Below, in pieces: positions 32,776 through 46,505 of a stretch of DNA of 64,000 nt (the stretch's first letter is position 1; every line of letters starts with the position of its first letter). Source of the DNA: Sclerotinia nivalis (Eukaryota > Ascomycota > Leotiomycetes > Helotiales > Sclerotiniaceae); contig JAPEIS010000006.1 in NCBI GenBank assembly GCA_029531795.1, forward strand, positions 2,170,001 through 2,234,000. The letters run 5' to 3'. The notes under the pieces were generated by a model that saw only the letters and a list, made by a program, of their open reading frames with translations, was not told the origin of the DNA and did no database searches. Made by a program: the position numbers and the translations under genes.

Positions 32776-35370
32776 CTTGCCAGTTTGATGTTTGGGAACA
32801 CTTAGAACTCTGGATATGTGCACTATTGGTATGCAGGTAGATGCGATATGATATTAAGGAATGACACGTAAAATTTCGAGTTTAGCTATCGTGTCGCGCC
32901 GATTGGATATTTTAAAACACCTCAAAATTCGAATAAGTGCAATATTTCGACTCGATTCGATATTCCAGCTAGATGCGATGCGATAATAAACAGAACAAAA
33001 ACAACAAGTGATATTTCGAAAATGGCCAATGTTCCACCTCGATTAGATTTCCAGATAGATAGATCGAATATCCCAAAAGATTTCGATATATCCAACAAAT
33101 TTACAGCTCGGCTTGTAGTTCTTACAAACAGAGCTCGAATGAGGAGAACACAAGCAAATCTGATAATCTGAGCTGAATTAAGATGTGTGTATACATGGCG
33201 GAGATTGTTCAGACTTTGATTTCGTTGGTGTATTACATGCAGTTTCAAAATTGATTGAGTAAATAAGCACTGTATATTTGAGGAGTAAGATAAAAATTCA
33301 ACAAACAGCGGGAAAGTGGGAATTATGAGTAGTCAGCTATCATCTCTTCGTCATGTATTCAACCGTATTGATCGACCGTACTATCAATGTGTAGCGCCGT
33401 ACTTCAACACTATGGCTAGCGGCTTTTCCTAGAAGTTTAGAGTTATCGCTGATGTTCATTAAGCATTTTGTTTCGTACATGAATATCCTTTATTGGTTGT
33501 CTTGATCGTCATTACTCCACAATGGGGTAAGCTCCCCCCTAAAATTAACGGTCGCTAAACTAGCTCGTAGCACTCTTGGCATTCTTTTGACAGTGATGAG
33601 AGTGTTCCACAATGGCACAAGAGAGAAGTTCACTAGAGTGTTTGCATAAAGTAACCGTTACACGAGACTTACGTTTTACAATTAAAGCTCCATTGATCAA
33701 TTTGAATTCAAATCCGAAGCACCGAATTTTCCTTTTTGCAACTCTCCTCTATTTTCCATCCTTCTGACATCCGTCCCTTGGACTTTATTTTCCAGACGGC
33801 GGCATCTTTAGCTCACTAACCTGCATTTTTCCCCCTCACCCTTTACTGCACCACAGTAATATCTCCTTGCAATTCAATCTCGACAATCCAACAACTAAAC
33901 AGCATGATGCGTTATTAGTCTAAAATTCCTAATTAATCACTAATCAACTACTTCCTAGTACGATGAATACGGCGTACCATTACTCCAAACCAGATATCAA
34001 CTGTCCATCACCTTGGCACAAGTTAGTTTCCTCATCATAACCAGGTTTTTGTTCATAAGGTAGAGGGAAGTTGATTATTCTTGGTGAACTAATATGGGAC
34101 TATATACACCATGATCTACGTTCGTTATCGATCCCTAGCATTATCCAGGAACTTCCCCGAGGGGATGTATTTTGATATCCTGTTTTGAAATGTATTGCTA
34201 TTTCTGAAATTGCTTAACTACCAAATGCAATTGGCTGCCTATTTATATTATTTCTTCAAGTCGTTGGAGAGCACTTTTCTCTGGGGGGTGCAAAGGTATT
34301 TAACGTGTAAATTTCTTCCTTCCCATTCCCTCCCATTACCCCCAGCCACCCAAAGAATCTCCATCCCAAATCCCACAACTCCAACAAAATTACTCCAGCC
34401 ACGCAAACTATCTACCTACCTACCTAAAATACCCCGTAGCACATCCAACCCACAGCCCGAATCCACAACCCTATCCCGTAACTCGGCCCCTCAATCCGCA
34501 CTCCCTGAATCAAAAACCCCGATCCCAGCCCAGAGCCTTCAACGCAGATCACTCAAACTACCCGCAATCCATTATTAAACATATCTTGGCTAGACGTCAT
34601 TTATACCACTACCTTCCCTGGATCAAAAAGTTTTCCTTTGCGCTGTTAGGCTCAATATGGCAAGTACGATTGTGGGTCTATATAGTCAGGAATCGTAGCT
34701 TTGATAATAAGACAACCCTCTTTACATCTACAAGAATAATCCTTTCGGCGCTGAATCATTTGCAGAGAGGAATGTAAATTTCCAAGCATCTCGAGCTTTT
34801 TATGATATGATATCCGCACGGTGAAATAATATGCAACTCGAACCTCTATACTCTATACACTTACTCGCGTACCAAATTTTCTAAATTACAAGAGGAATAA
34901 CCTGATTCTTTAGCTCCGGATGAGGAGATAGTGGCAGCAGGAGCCTGCAAAAATTTAAAAGCACATTTACTAACTGCGGTACGAACCTCTTATGCATGAA
35001 GCTTAGATATGCAACAAAGATATTGTTTTGTTTTGTTCGATGTTATTGGAAGGCGCGATGTGGATCAGCTTCGAAGGTAAACGGTTTTGCTCCCAGTTTA
35101 TTTGAGAGCTGGAGGAAGTCCAGATTATATCACACGACATGCGAAAGACAACACCATCCAAAAAGTTGTAATTGAACCAAATTCCTAACTGGCATACATA
35201 TCCTCACAAGCCATTCCTCCCTTTTAAGAATAAAAGCCTCCATCCATTTCATAGAAAGAAGTTCCCTTGGTCCAAAGAGAAAGAGACAAAATTGCCAAGT
35301 CAATGTTACCTGACCCCATAACATCAACCCCTGATACCCCCTTTCCCTCCCACCTCACCAATTTATGCAT
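32776..35370. other. Long AT-rich intergenic region
   Basis: About 2.6 kb. Near 32860-33120 there are two diverged copies of a roughly 100-bp stretch with GATATTTCGA and CGATTAGATTTCCAG-like motifs, upstream of the disordered-protein gene. I see no gene in the rest. The 3' UTR of the subtilase lies near 35100-35370. Confidence 0.45.
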
Positions 35371-36745
<1,375 letters not shown>

Positions 36746-38864
36746 GGTGAATTTGTGGTCAAACAGTTTCTTGAAGCGAAGTTAATGAAGAAGATGTTTC
36801 CCTGGTGAGAGACTATTTGAGGGATACAAAGGCGATATTTAAATGAGAATTGTTGAGGCTCTTCTGCATGTGAGTTTAGAATGGCTATTGTCGGCGACCT
36901 TCCCGAGCTCAGGGGAAGATAAGATTACAGCAAACTAGAGGCCAAGACATAATTGCAGGTCAATATCATCAATATCATCAACATAAACACCATAGTTCAT
37001 GGTCACCTTCTACAAATGAGTTTTATCCTCAATATGAGGCATTGGTCTATCACATTTGCGGAAGCTGTCAAGCATTTGACAAGAAATAACTCCCTAAGGC
37101 CTGACTTAGCCACCCGCACTTGTCAGGGCATGTAGGGTTTATCGAGATGCTATTCGGCAACCATATATGTATGGGGTGCTTGAAGAATCAATCAAGCCGG
37201 CACTAGTATAACACCATCGAGAATTCCGTCAACTATAACCTACCACGAGCCGACACAAACGACATAAAATCGATATGAATCTCAGGCTAAACGCGTATCA
37301 TAGTTGTGTATGTCATGCTCTCCGCGTATTTATATATCGAATTGGGAAGTTGTGAGGTTTTCCTTATCGATATTTATATATGCGAGTTGCGATTGGCACA
37401 GAGCCTGCGGTTTATGTAGGATTGCCAAGCGTGTAGCCAAGCGCTCGTAGTAAAAATCAGAAGCTTGATGACACTAGCAGATATCAAGAGACGCACAAGC
37501 GCCAATTGAAGTGGGCATATGATTGTAAAATATTTGTGGAGATGGCTTCATCTCGCCAGAATCAATAACAACCTCCCTTTTTGAGAAAATTCAATTATTG
37601 AAACTTGCCGGATTTCAACGCTCGAAAGAATCTCGTGATGATGAAACCATCTTGGCGATGACTTTGAATTATTGTTGGTGAAGTCTGTAATGCCGATATA
37701 TTCGACGGCATGGTTGAAAAGGCTTATCTCCTGCCACAAAAAGATCAGATAACAATGGTTCTACCATATTTTTCCTGCACACCATCTTTTTCATAATCAT
37801 CTTGGCGAAATCTAGCTTGGCAGAAATGATATCGAGATGGCCCCAGCAGAGGCAAGGTGCCCTCTTACTTCTTTCGTACGCTCCCAATTTTTCTCTCGGC
37901 GTCGCCAAGTAATGTCGGCTAGTGTCGTTTCTCTTGGTTGAAGCTTTCCAAGACGAATAGCATTGTCCCCACGATCAATCACTGGTGACACGACATCAAT
38001 CTCATCTCTTCTGTCAGATTGTGTCCAGCTTCCAGACTTTGAACTACAATTTTGGGGTATACAGGTCTTTTTCAAGTGTGATTTTGTCATATTACCGAAC
38101 TATCATCTGGATATTAGCCGGAATCCAAAATAGGAAGGTATGAACCTCACCCCGGAAGTGAGGCCTTTCACATGAATGATCACGTGGTATTCCCACACTT
38201 GATATCATATAACAGAAATTGAGTGTAGATTTCACATGTTGTTCATTACCTGTGACTAGAATGGCGTCATTTCATATCAATATTTGATGCTTATGTCTTC
38301 CCATCATTAAAGCGTTGTGATAGATTCCCAATGAAAGCCTAGTAGCGATTTGAGCTGTGAGACAACCGCAGAAGCGAGATTATTTTGACAGGTAACCGGA
38401 AAGAAATACTTTTCCGTCTACCGGAACCAAACTAAATAATCGGTTATTCTGTATACTCGAGTAGGATAACAGTTTCCCCTGAACCATTTCATCCTTCAGG
38501 TCTATCAAGGAAGTCGTCCTTCATATTAGCCACACCAGGAGCTAGACCAATGATAGCGAGAGTTCCAGTCTCGTGCATATCGAAAAAAGAATTTGCACAC
38601 ACGCGACCCTTTCTAATCATTTGGGGTGGTGTGCCGTTTTCCGGTCAAAATACCCATGTCCTGAGTTCCATTGCAGATGCACGAATCTTTCAAATCTTCT
38701 GGGTGATGGACATTTACGAGATTGCTGATATGACTGTAACCTGCTTCTAAAGTTCCATCTATCATCCATGACGCTACACCCCTTGCATACTCGAATTTCG
38801 TCGAGAAAATGATGAAGCAGCAGTTACCGATTGACACTAAAGTGAAACGTGATTAGAAGGATCC
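36746..38864. other. Gene-poor region
   Basis: About 2.1 kb lie upstream of the subtilase. On the minus strand, 37700-38090 has two overlapping frames with partly protein-like text (NAIRLGKLQPRETTLADITW) but no start, splice or homology that I can support. It may be a decayed gene. The rest shows nothing. Confidence 0.4.
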
Positions 38865-39010
38865 ACGGGCCAACTGAACGATCTAACCTAATTAGATCAC
38901 CGCCTTGATATACTAAGGGCTCAATAGCCTATATTCAATTCGAAAGTACCCTAATGATGGAATTCTGCTGATATATCGCCTAATTAGGCTTAGGCGTTCA
39001 GTTGGCCCGT
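38865..39010. mobile_element. MITE-like element with terminal inverted repeats
   Basis: A 146-bp segment is bounded by a perfect 16-bp inverted repeat, ACGGGCCAACTGAACG at 38865-38880 and its complement at 38995-39010. The similarity continues imperfectly inward (CCTAATTAG at about 38888 and again at about 38979). The small size, TIRs and lack of any coding capacity fit a miniature inverted-repeat element. No target duplication is obvious at the ends, so the exact borders and superfamily are uncertain. Confidence 0.6.
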
Positions 39011-39383
39011 ATAGGAAGTTCATTTTCGCTCTCGGATATCACAGGGCGGGAGGCAGGGGTCGAGTACCGAAATCTCATTTCACATAAGGAAGCCGCACGA
39101 TCCGTCAGTGCTGCGTACGCTTGTCTAAAAGTGAAATCCGAGAAGGTGGCATGGGAGTTCATGAAGACAGAAAAGCCAAATTTTGAATGGGTGGTACTTT
39201 TGGCACCATTCTCACCATAGATGCACTCAACAGGACCGTGTACCCGACAGTAATGCATTAGGTAGAATGGGACAGTCATCCAACAAGTATTCCATAAGGG
39301 GGCTCCCGGCTTTATTTTTTCTTGGATCATGTATGTACCTCCGCTAAAGTTAAACGAGGAGCTGTAAACCGACTATCGAAAGA

Positions 39384-39647
39384 GATGTCGATGATGGGCC
39401 TACCATTCATTTGGGAGTCCTGGAGAATACTACCCCTGAGAACCAGCATTATGTTTTCCATATTCCTGAACCCATTATGATGGAAGCTGAAGCCGAAAAG
39501 ATCCGCGAGGAATACCCCCAGCTTAAGTGACTGTGTCCCGGAAGCTGCATCAGGGGGATCGGGCTTACCGACTTCACTGAGCTATTTGATACGTCCAGAG
39601 AAGATATGGCATTGGAACAAAATAGAGGAGGTGGCACGATAGCGTGA
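39384..39647 (+). pseudogene. Gene remnant with internal stop
   Basis: One frame reads DGPTIHLGVLENTTPENQHY, VFHIPEPIMMEAEAEKIREE and YPQLK, meets a TGA, then continues LCPGSCIRGIGLTDFTELFD to a second stop. The text has strong coding character but no start codon, and the internal stop sits where TGG to TGA would restore Trp. It may be the relic of a gene damaged by point mutation. I do not recognise the family. Confidence 0.4.
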
Positions 39648-39787
39648 AGGAAGCAGTTGAAAACATTTTGAAGCATGAAGCGGAGGGAAATTAAGAGGTT
39701 AGAAGTAATAAGTCACTATCCATCAGGTACAATGAAGAAAGGCCCATCCCATCCACTAGTTAAGTATGAAAACGATTGGTCGCCGGT

Positions 39788-41652
39788 TCAAATCGTATTT
39801 GCACTATCCTTTGATAACGACGACTCCAGTAAATATTCCACCTTCGGTGAACGAGATTTGAATTCGCAATCAAAGTGAAGAGGGTGACTATAACAATCAA
39901 TGATCAGCCTCGAGCTCTCAAGTACACAGAAGATTTAAGATGTTATTCATACCTTGATAGACCCGTCGTAAATCCAACGACTGGTTCAATATCTTTTCCG
40001 TCTGAATCAACAGCCTTCGAGATATTGACTGTAGAGATCAAAGTAGCCAAAACAATCCAGACACTTGCTAATGCTAAATGACGACCGACACATATTCGAC
40101 GACCAAAACCGAAAGGTCCTTTGAGATACGGCTCACCAGCGCCACCTTCTTCTACTGGCATGTATCGATCTGGATTAAACAGGTCAGGATCTTTGTAAAT
40201 AGCCTCGTCGCGACTCATCGCCCATGTATTGAAATAGACATTTGTACCCCGAGGAATAAACATCTCGTTGTAGACATCGTCGTTAAGTGATTTGTGGGGA
40301 ACGCCAAGAGGAGATAGAGGCCGCCATCTAACTATCTCTTGGATGATATACTCTAGATACAAGAGGTTTGGGTTGTCTCTATCTTTTAATGAAGGCAGTC
40401 GATCTATCCCAATAGTCTGATCAAGCAAATTTCGTGCTTTGTGAAATATGATAGGATGGAGTAATAAATTCAGTATGCCCACCAACGTTGTTGCGGAGGT
40501 AGTGTCTGATCCTGCAATGAATATTGCGGCAGCCGAGCCATTGATATCTCTCATGGAGAAATTGTTTGGTAGACCTCGAGACCCATTTTCTGCATATTTT
40601 TCAAGCAGAGGATATACGTATGAAGACTTTTGAGCTACACCGTCATTCTGTGATGGATTAGGACTGAAAGATAATGTGAGGGAGCGCATAATGACGTACG
40701 AAATCCTTCAGTGCGGCAGCAAATGGCGCATCGTGAAGACGTTTGATCGCGGGGCCCCATCTCTTCGCATGCTTTATGGCTTGTGAGGGAACAAGCCAGT
40801 AAGGAACATTGCGTAGGAAGGGAAAATAATCAACAACAGTTGCTCCTGGAGACCCACCATTTCCTGTGGCATTGATTGCATCCGCTGCAATCTTGATGTA
40901 TTCATCGTCATCGTTTTCTAAAGTAATACCAAATGCTACCCTCAACACAATAGCAGAAGCAAACCTACGCCAAAGTAAGCATGATTTTCTAAGAGGGTAA
41001 GAAGAGTCTCATCGAGGTACTTACCTGCTTAAAGCAACTTCCCAGTCTTTAGGTCGTTGGGTAATTGTGTGAAGAGCCTGGCGTGCTTCTTGCTCTTGTA
41101 TACCACGGTATTGAGCCACACTAGTCTTCGTAAACGCCGTCTGTAAATGAGTTCTATGTGCTTTGAAACGTGGTCCCCACGGGAGAAATGTCAATGTCCG
41201 ACCCCATCCCATACTGTTTACATCAGCTACGCAAGCTCAGGACGCAGCATCTAACTTACACCTCAAATAAAACAAACCGAGGTCGATCGCAATAGTTAGC
41301 TCCATTCCTGGATAGAAGCTCATCTGCAGCTTTAACAGTATTTAAGACCAAAACCGGAGTAAGGAACTGTTTGAAAAACAATATATCTGAATCTATGGGC
41401 GCATCTAAGCATATCGAAGGGATTTTGAAAGGTCCATTTGTACATACTGTATTCTTCTGACAATTTTTGATAATAAAGGTGAGGATCGTCCGTGGGTACT
41501 AATCGTATATGTCCCAGAATTGGTTCTCCTGGAGGACTTGGTGGGAATGGGTATCGTGATGACTTGGAGAAAACCTGCCAAGTCACGAATAATGTGACAC
41601 ATGCTATGAGAACAAGACACACCAGAGAGGATACTCCATAGCTAAACTCCAT
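39788..41652 (-). CDS. Cytochrome P450 monooxygenase
   Basis: Six exons (41652-41448, 41392-41260, 41213-41025, 40964-40700, 40647-39953, 39887-39788) with introns of 46-65 nt and consistent phases give 528 residues. Residues 6-30 form an N-terminal membrane anchor, followed by the proline hinge PFPPSPPGEPILGHI. The I-helix motif AGSDTT is at about 309-314, ExxR (EIVR) at 368-371, and the heme loop FGFGRRICVG at 443-452 with Cys450 as thiolate ligand. The small last exon is needed: it restores HPLHFDCEFKSRSPKV, the usual end of O-methylsterigmatocystin-oxidoreductase-like (CYP64/CYP620-like) fungal P450s, whereas the unspliced frame stops early. ER-bound, it would use NADPH-P450 reductase. 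The substrate is unknown, and no cluster partners are adjacent. Confidence 0.93.
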
Positions 41653-44315
41653 GTTGAGTATCATGATGTAGTATCGCACATTCCAAGTACTTATGATTTA
41701 GGGTTATTCATCTTGTTACAATTGCTTACAGCAGCAGCATGTCTTATCTGACCTATTTCCTTTGACGGCTGATTCGCACGCAATTCAAGACCCGTATCAG
41801 GAAAAGGGCTCCTCAGAAGTGGAATTATCGAATGAAGATGAATTCTTTTGGCAGCGAGCCAGCTCCACAGTGAGAGAGTATGGATGCAGTACACGAATCA
41901 GAGTTTCTGTTTGAAAAGGCAATCCAGAGGTGAGGTGTGTTTGTTGGTGGGACTACGGTAATCTAAAGATGCTCCGAGCGCAGCCCATCCATGCCCAACC
42001 TCACCACGAACAAACATCAGGACATTCTTATGAACTTTTACAACATACAACAACCGCCTCATGGACCCTTATTGGCTGCGCTTTCGATCTCAAGTGATCG
42101 GGAGTTGACATATGCACATAAGTTATAAGGTGCATTCAAATAATCCAGCTCGGTAATGTCTGCTTGTGAGTGGAATATCAAGTGAAAGTCGCGCATGCTG
42201 GATGGAACTCAGAGTGAAAGAATTCTACAAATGCTAGAAAGCAATTTCTAGGTGCATATACACTTTTGATGTGTTCTGAATTATAAACATTCTTCAGTGG
42301 CCTACATAACTGCTATCGCAGGGTCGGAGTGGAAATAATCCGAGAAGTAGGAAAGATCCACGGACTGTACAATCCTCGACTCCTTAGTGACGACAGGTCT
42401 AGCTCCGCATAGGCGCTTTGGATAGACCTGCCATGTCATTCCATAAACTTTGAGTCCTAAAGAAACAGACAAGTGTCGAAAATGTACGCCTCAGGAGCCA
42501 TGTACCGCAATTATACCGGCGCAATTGGAGCGTATATACATGATGTACGCTCTGGTACAAGCAGGTAGAAGCTCACAGCAGCACATGATAATCCTGTATA
42601 GAAAGTACCCTTGATTGAAGAGCTCATTCAGATTCCCAGTTTTGAGGTTTCAGAGTATTATTGGATAATTGTTAATCATGGCACCCATGTTAGATATCCG
42701 TCCAGCTCCATGCAATGGTAAGATGAATGAGAAAGCTGTCCAAGAACAAATTCGCTACAGGCCAATTCACTTTTTCTTAACCTCATTCCATCTCAATCGA
42801 TCAACTTTCATCATCAGACGACAACCTCCATCTCCCCAAGTCTTAGTGTCCGCTCTGCCAAAAAGAAGGGCGTCCAAAAGCAGGCTGCAAACCAAAAGTT
42901 CCTAAGAATCACCCCTGGAGATATTTCCTAATGAATCCCCGATTACGGAAAGCATCAGTAAAGCCTAAAATAATAATCGCACATCACACATCTCACTCCC
43001 ACCACAAATCAAAAACAAAAACCAAAGACCATCAAAACAGCAAAAACCAGGGATAACCAGCTGGGAAAGCCTCTCCGAAATGAGATTTTATTGCAGGTGC
43101 ACCCTTCGATATGGGGACAACACTGTCGCTGATCAAACATCCCACCTACTCTTTCGAGTAGTTACAGCGCAGTGGGCGACCCACTGCACCAAGTCGACCC
43201 GGATGGGATGTTTGACGATGAGGATGGTGCGGGATATTGGGGTTATCTAGTGTAGGAGGTTAGATTGGTGGAAGGGGAAAGCGGTGTAGTCTTCCAGTAC
43301 CGCAGTTTAGGTATCCGAGTGTGCCATTTATTAGTATTTGAGATTGTAACTAATTATATGGTTCCTCACGAAGGAGTGCTCTTATCGCAAGATTGCCAGC
43401 TCCTGGAGAGTCTTTTCTTTCCTTGATAGGGCTGAATAAATTACGTTTTCACTACTATTAATCACAGTACAGTCAAATAGTAAATCCTAGTAAAGAATGG
43501 ATGCACTCGAGGATACGATATCCACACCAGTACACGCAAAGTGACTAATACCCACTGGCATAGACATAACCAAAAACTACACGATCCATTCTACATATCA
43601 AAAGACCGCACACCCTCCTTTCCACCCGTATACCTCATTTCATATATAAACTTCCTCAAGGGATCGTTATCATTTATCAAGTACCCAATCCATTCCCCTC
43701 CACTCAATGAAATTCCCATGCTTTTCATTCATCTATCTAACAAAAACCCATTCGAATACCATGTATACATGCATACATATATCCAAAGTTTAAAGAAACA
43801 TTAAAGCAGTCATTATGAGGATGGAACACTAATACTGGAGTTATCTCATTATCATCGATACTCATGCCCGCAACTTATTAGCCACACTTACTTACCAAAC
43901 TTTCCAGAACATCACATCTATGTAGATACACTAATAAGCAGCAAGTAGAAACCAGGTCTAGACCTTAAGATCTAGTTCAAATATTAGAGGATTGTTACTT
44001 GCCATCTAGTGATAAATATTTCAGTGACTATTGCCGGTCATGTACTTGGAGGGAAGCTAAGAGAACGTGGGGGACGGTGCTTGTTTTTGACCTAAATAAT
44101 TCATTCATGAGTAAGTAGAAACCCATTCCCGAACCATCAACTACTTTTTATCATGGTATTCCACCTATGTCTTATCTTGCTCAAAAATACAACAACTTCT
44201 TCGATTATCCCACTTCATCCACCTAGAAGCGTTTTCTTGCCCGCTGATGTTCATCCATATCCAGTCGATAGTATATGTAATGGAACTCAACTTCATTACA
44301 TACGATAGGACGATT
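41653..44315. other. Long intergenic region
   Basis: About 2.7 kb without a supportable gene. Apart from the palindromic structure at 43133-43215, listed separately, only short frames occur. The section next to 41652 is the P450 promoter. Confidence 0.45.
43133..43215. repeat. Nested palindrome: outer 12-bp stem enclosing two hairpins
   Basis: The outer arms TCAAACATCCCA (43133-43144) and TGGGATGTTTGA (43204-43215) are perfect complements. Between them are a 6-bp hairpin CTACTC-TTTC-GAGTAG (43146-43161) and an 8-bp hairpin GCAGTGGG-CGA-CCCACTGC (43169-43187). Three perfect stems in 83 bp of otherwise ordinary sequence form a closed three-way junction. It could be a structured RNA, a small foldback element or a DNA cruciform. 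It does not match tRNA, 5S rRNA, spliceosomal RNAs or hammerhead consensus as far as I can judge by eye. Confidence 0.7.
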
Positions 44316-44831
44316 TTATACTGTATCATTTCCAACAACCTCCACTCCACAAACCATTTTGATCAAACCATTTTCCCATAAAGCAGGTATAGCATTCCCA
44401 TTCGTCCACTCCGTACACTTCCAAAATCCCGGTACTTCCTCTCCCACCCCATACGGCGTTCCATCCACCTTACAAGCTTCCATCTTCATACTCCTCGGAT
44501 TGAACCATCTTTGTCTTGGAGGCGCCGGAATACTTTTCAGGACTTCCGCCACTCGATCCATATTCGATGCATCGACCTCACCCAGAAGAGTTCTTCGATA
44601 AAACGACTCGACGGATTCAGGTGGTGGTGAAGGGAATTGGAAATAGGACATTCCGTTGACCGACACGATATCTCCATTGACTTCGTGGATTGTACCGGAG
44701 CCGTCTGGAGAGGTTTCAATGAAGAGGTTGGTGTGGTAGCGTGTAGTCTGGGGCATGAGAGAATCTTGGAATGCGAGATGCCATTGGATTTTATTATTAG
44801 AGTTGTCATCAAAATTGCTGGAGTGGCACAT
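44316..44831 (-). CDS. Conserved-looking protein of unknown function
   Basis: A single open frame of 171 residues starts MCHSSNFDDNSNNKIQWHL. I do not recognise a named domain. It has no signal peptide or membrane segment. It carries several Trp/Pro-rich patches typical of compact fungal proteins (TRYHTNLFIETSPDGSG, GMSYFQFPSPPPESVESFY, PRQRWFNPRSMKMEACKVDG, GFWKCTEWTNGNAIPALWEN). The Trp pattern near the C-terminus and the alternating strands suggest a beta-rich fold. An upstream exon cannot be excluded. Coding character is good and no frame disruption is visible. Confidence 0.6.
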   Translation of the reverse strand: MCHSSNFDDNSNNKIQWHLAFQDSLMPQTTRYHTNLFIETSPDGSGTIHEVNGDIVSVNGMSYFQFPSPPPESVESFYRRTLLGEVDASNMDRVAEVLKSIPAPPRQRWFNPRSMKMEACKVDGTPYGVGEEVPGFWKCTEWTNGNAIPALWENGLIKMVCGVEVVGNDTV

Positions 44832-45027
44832 GCAGGAAGTGGGGAGATCTGAAGATGGATTTATTGGCTAACTTTGATGTATCCATAATGGGGCTGATAT
44901 GAATACCTCGATGAACCGCTCGAATTTCAAAGAAAGCAGCGAATTGGTATGGGAAAGAGTACCGCTCTCTCAAGGAGTTTAGATGTTAGTATTTCCAATT
45001 GATATTGAAGACTCAAGCCCTCAGAAG

Positions 45028-45192
45028 CTATTCAAGCAGAGGTAGAACTAATAGGAAAATGAAGGCTGCGATAATCAAGCAACAAATTGCGGCTACAGTG
45101 AAGAATCGACGAATCGTATCATGCTCATATCTCTGTCGCGGGGGCCGAACAGTAACCGTCGCAATCAATGGAGTACGCTCGTCGGCCTCCAT
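45028..45192 (-). CDS. Small single-pass membrane ORF with dileucine-type N-terminus
   Basis: A 54-residue minus-strand frame starts MEADERTPLIATVTVRPP and ends in one strong transmembrane segment (TVAAICCLIIAAFIFLLVL). The N-terminal ERTPLI fits the acidic dileucine sorting pattern [DE]xxxL[LI], which in fungi directs proteins to the vacuole via AP-3. The arrangement resembles the first exon of a type II vacuolar hydrolase, but no matching catalytic domain follows, and no GT donor is seen before the TAG. It may be a genuine small protein, a truncated gene or the first exon of a larger model. The nearby gene at 44316-44831 lies downstream on the same strand. Confidence 0.4.
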   Translation of the reverse strand: MEADERTPLIATVTVRPPRQRYEHDTIRRFFTVAAICCLIIAAFIFLLVLPLLE

Positions 45193-45491
45193 CTTTCTAT
45201 CGAGAGGTCCTCAGACTAAGAATTTTGAACACTGGTTTCCAACGGCTGATGCTACAGCCCATCCGAAAGATTTTGACTTGATAAATTAAAGTCTAGGTAG
45301 TTCTTGCATGTGTGATAGATGCTCTGGAGTATTTCATCTGATTGCCGACTTGTGATTCGAAGTGGGGTGTTCGTAACACGCTAAATCCACTCCCGCGCGG
45401 CCGCAATTCCGAAAATGCGGGGAGCTGTGACAGCTTCACAACTCGATTCTCTCGCACATTTTCAACAATTGTTCCTTTCTTTTAAAGCAAT

Positions 45492-46505
45492 ATGCCTCCT
45501 AGAATACACCATCTACCTAGCCGACCATTCATAACTGTGCGCAGCCCTGTATTAAAACGTTTCAAAAGCACAGTAGAACGTCAACCAGATGGCAACTCGA
45601 ATTCGCGATGGCTGAGCACGATTAAAGCTAGGATTGGGAAATGTATTATGTTTGGGATGAGTCGAGAACAAGCACGAGATGCGGGAAAGATATTGGAGAT
45701 TTTGGGACGAGATTGGAGGGAATTGGTAGCTGGGAGACTTGGATACTTGGTGGATAAAAAGAGAGCGGGTTTGACTAGACATAAGGTTGTTTGGGGGGAA
45801 ATGGATTGTATGGTATTTTCCCCTTCTGTGTGGAAGGATCGACGAACTATGTGTTCCTCAAATATTTTGAAGTAGAATCGTAAAGCTAATCTTGAGTGTA
45901 CTACAGAAACATGTTAATAATGTCATGTATGTACGATATGCCGAGAGTGCAAGAGTAAATTGGACTCAAAATTATGCCATTCATATCGATCCCCAAAATA
46001 AAGAGAAGTGGAGACAATTGTGTACGCCAGAGGGCTATGGAATGATACTACGAAGCATAAAGACGACGTACCTTTTTGTGAGAGTTCCCTCAAATTCTAT
46101 CTTCTCATAGGTTCACATGTATTTCGTTGCACACTTACTGACAAGCACCAGCCTATGACATGGCCGGATCACATTTCCGTATATCATAAACTTAGCCATC
46201 AACCCAAAAGTAAAGACGAGTTCTCTTTCAAATTGGATGTACTAATCGTGTCAGAATTGCATCAGAGGCCAGCTGCTAGATGTATGGAAGATATTGTGAC
46301 ATATGATTATAAAAATGGAAAGAAGGAGGGGTTGCAACCATGGCTTTTGGATGCTTTTGCGAAGACTTGGGAAGAGCAGAATATAGAAATGGCAAATGCA
46401 CGAAAGAAAATTGAGGATATAGAAGAGAAAGTCAGGAGACTGGAGATTGACACCTGGGATAGGGTGGATGCGGTAGAGGATATGGGAACCGCTAACAAGA
46501 CCTGA
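45492..46505 (+). CDS. Hot-dog fold thioesterase-like protein, probably mitochondrial
   Basis: Three exons (45492-45812, 45907-46077, 46152-46505) with 94- and 74-nt introns give 281 residues. The basic, Ser/Arg-rich N-terminus (RIHHLPSRPFITVRSPVLKRF) looks like a mitochondrial targeting peptide. The core is a 4HBT-like hot-dog domain: the exon junction gives MDCMKHVNNVMYVRYAESAR, the active-site helix type of this family, followed by NYAIHIDP, PMTWPDHISVYHKL and SELHQRPAARCMEDIVTYDY. The C-terminal 60 residues form a coiled coil (EMANARKKIEDIEEKVRRLE). For the second intron I chose the acceptor CACCAG, which restores LFPMTWPD. Family members hydrolyse or bind acyl-CoA thioesters; the substrate here is unknown. 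Confidence 0.85.

Noticed and set aside
44999..45289. Plus-strand 96-codon frame
   Set aside because: It is antisense to the small membrane ORF, which has clear signal and transmembrane character; this strand does not.
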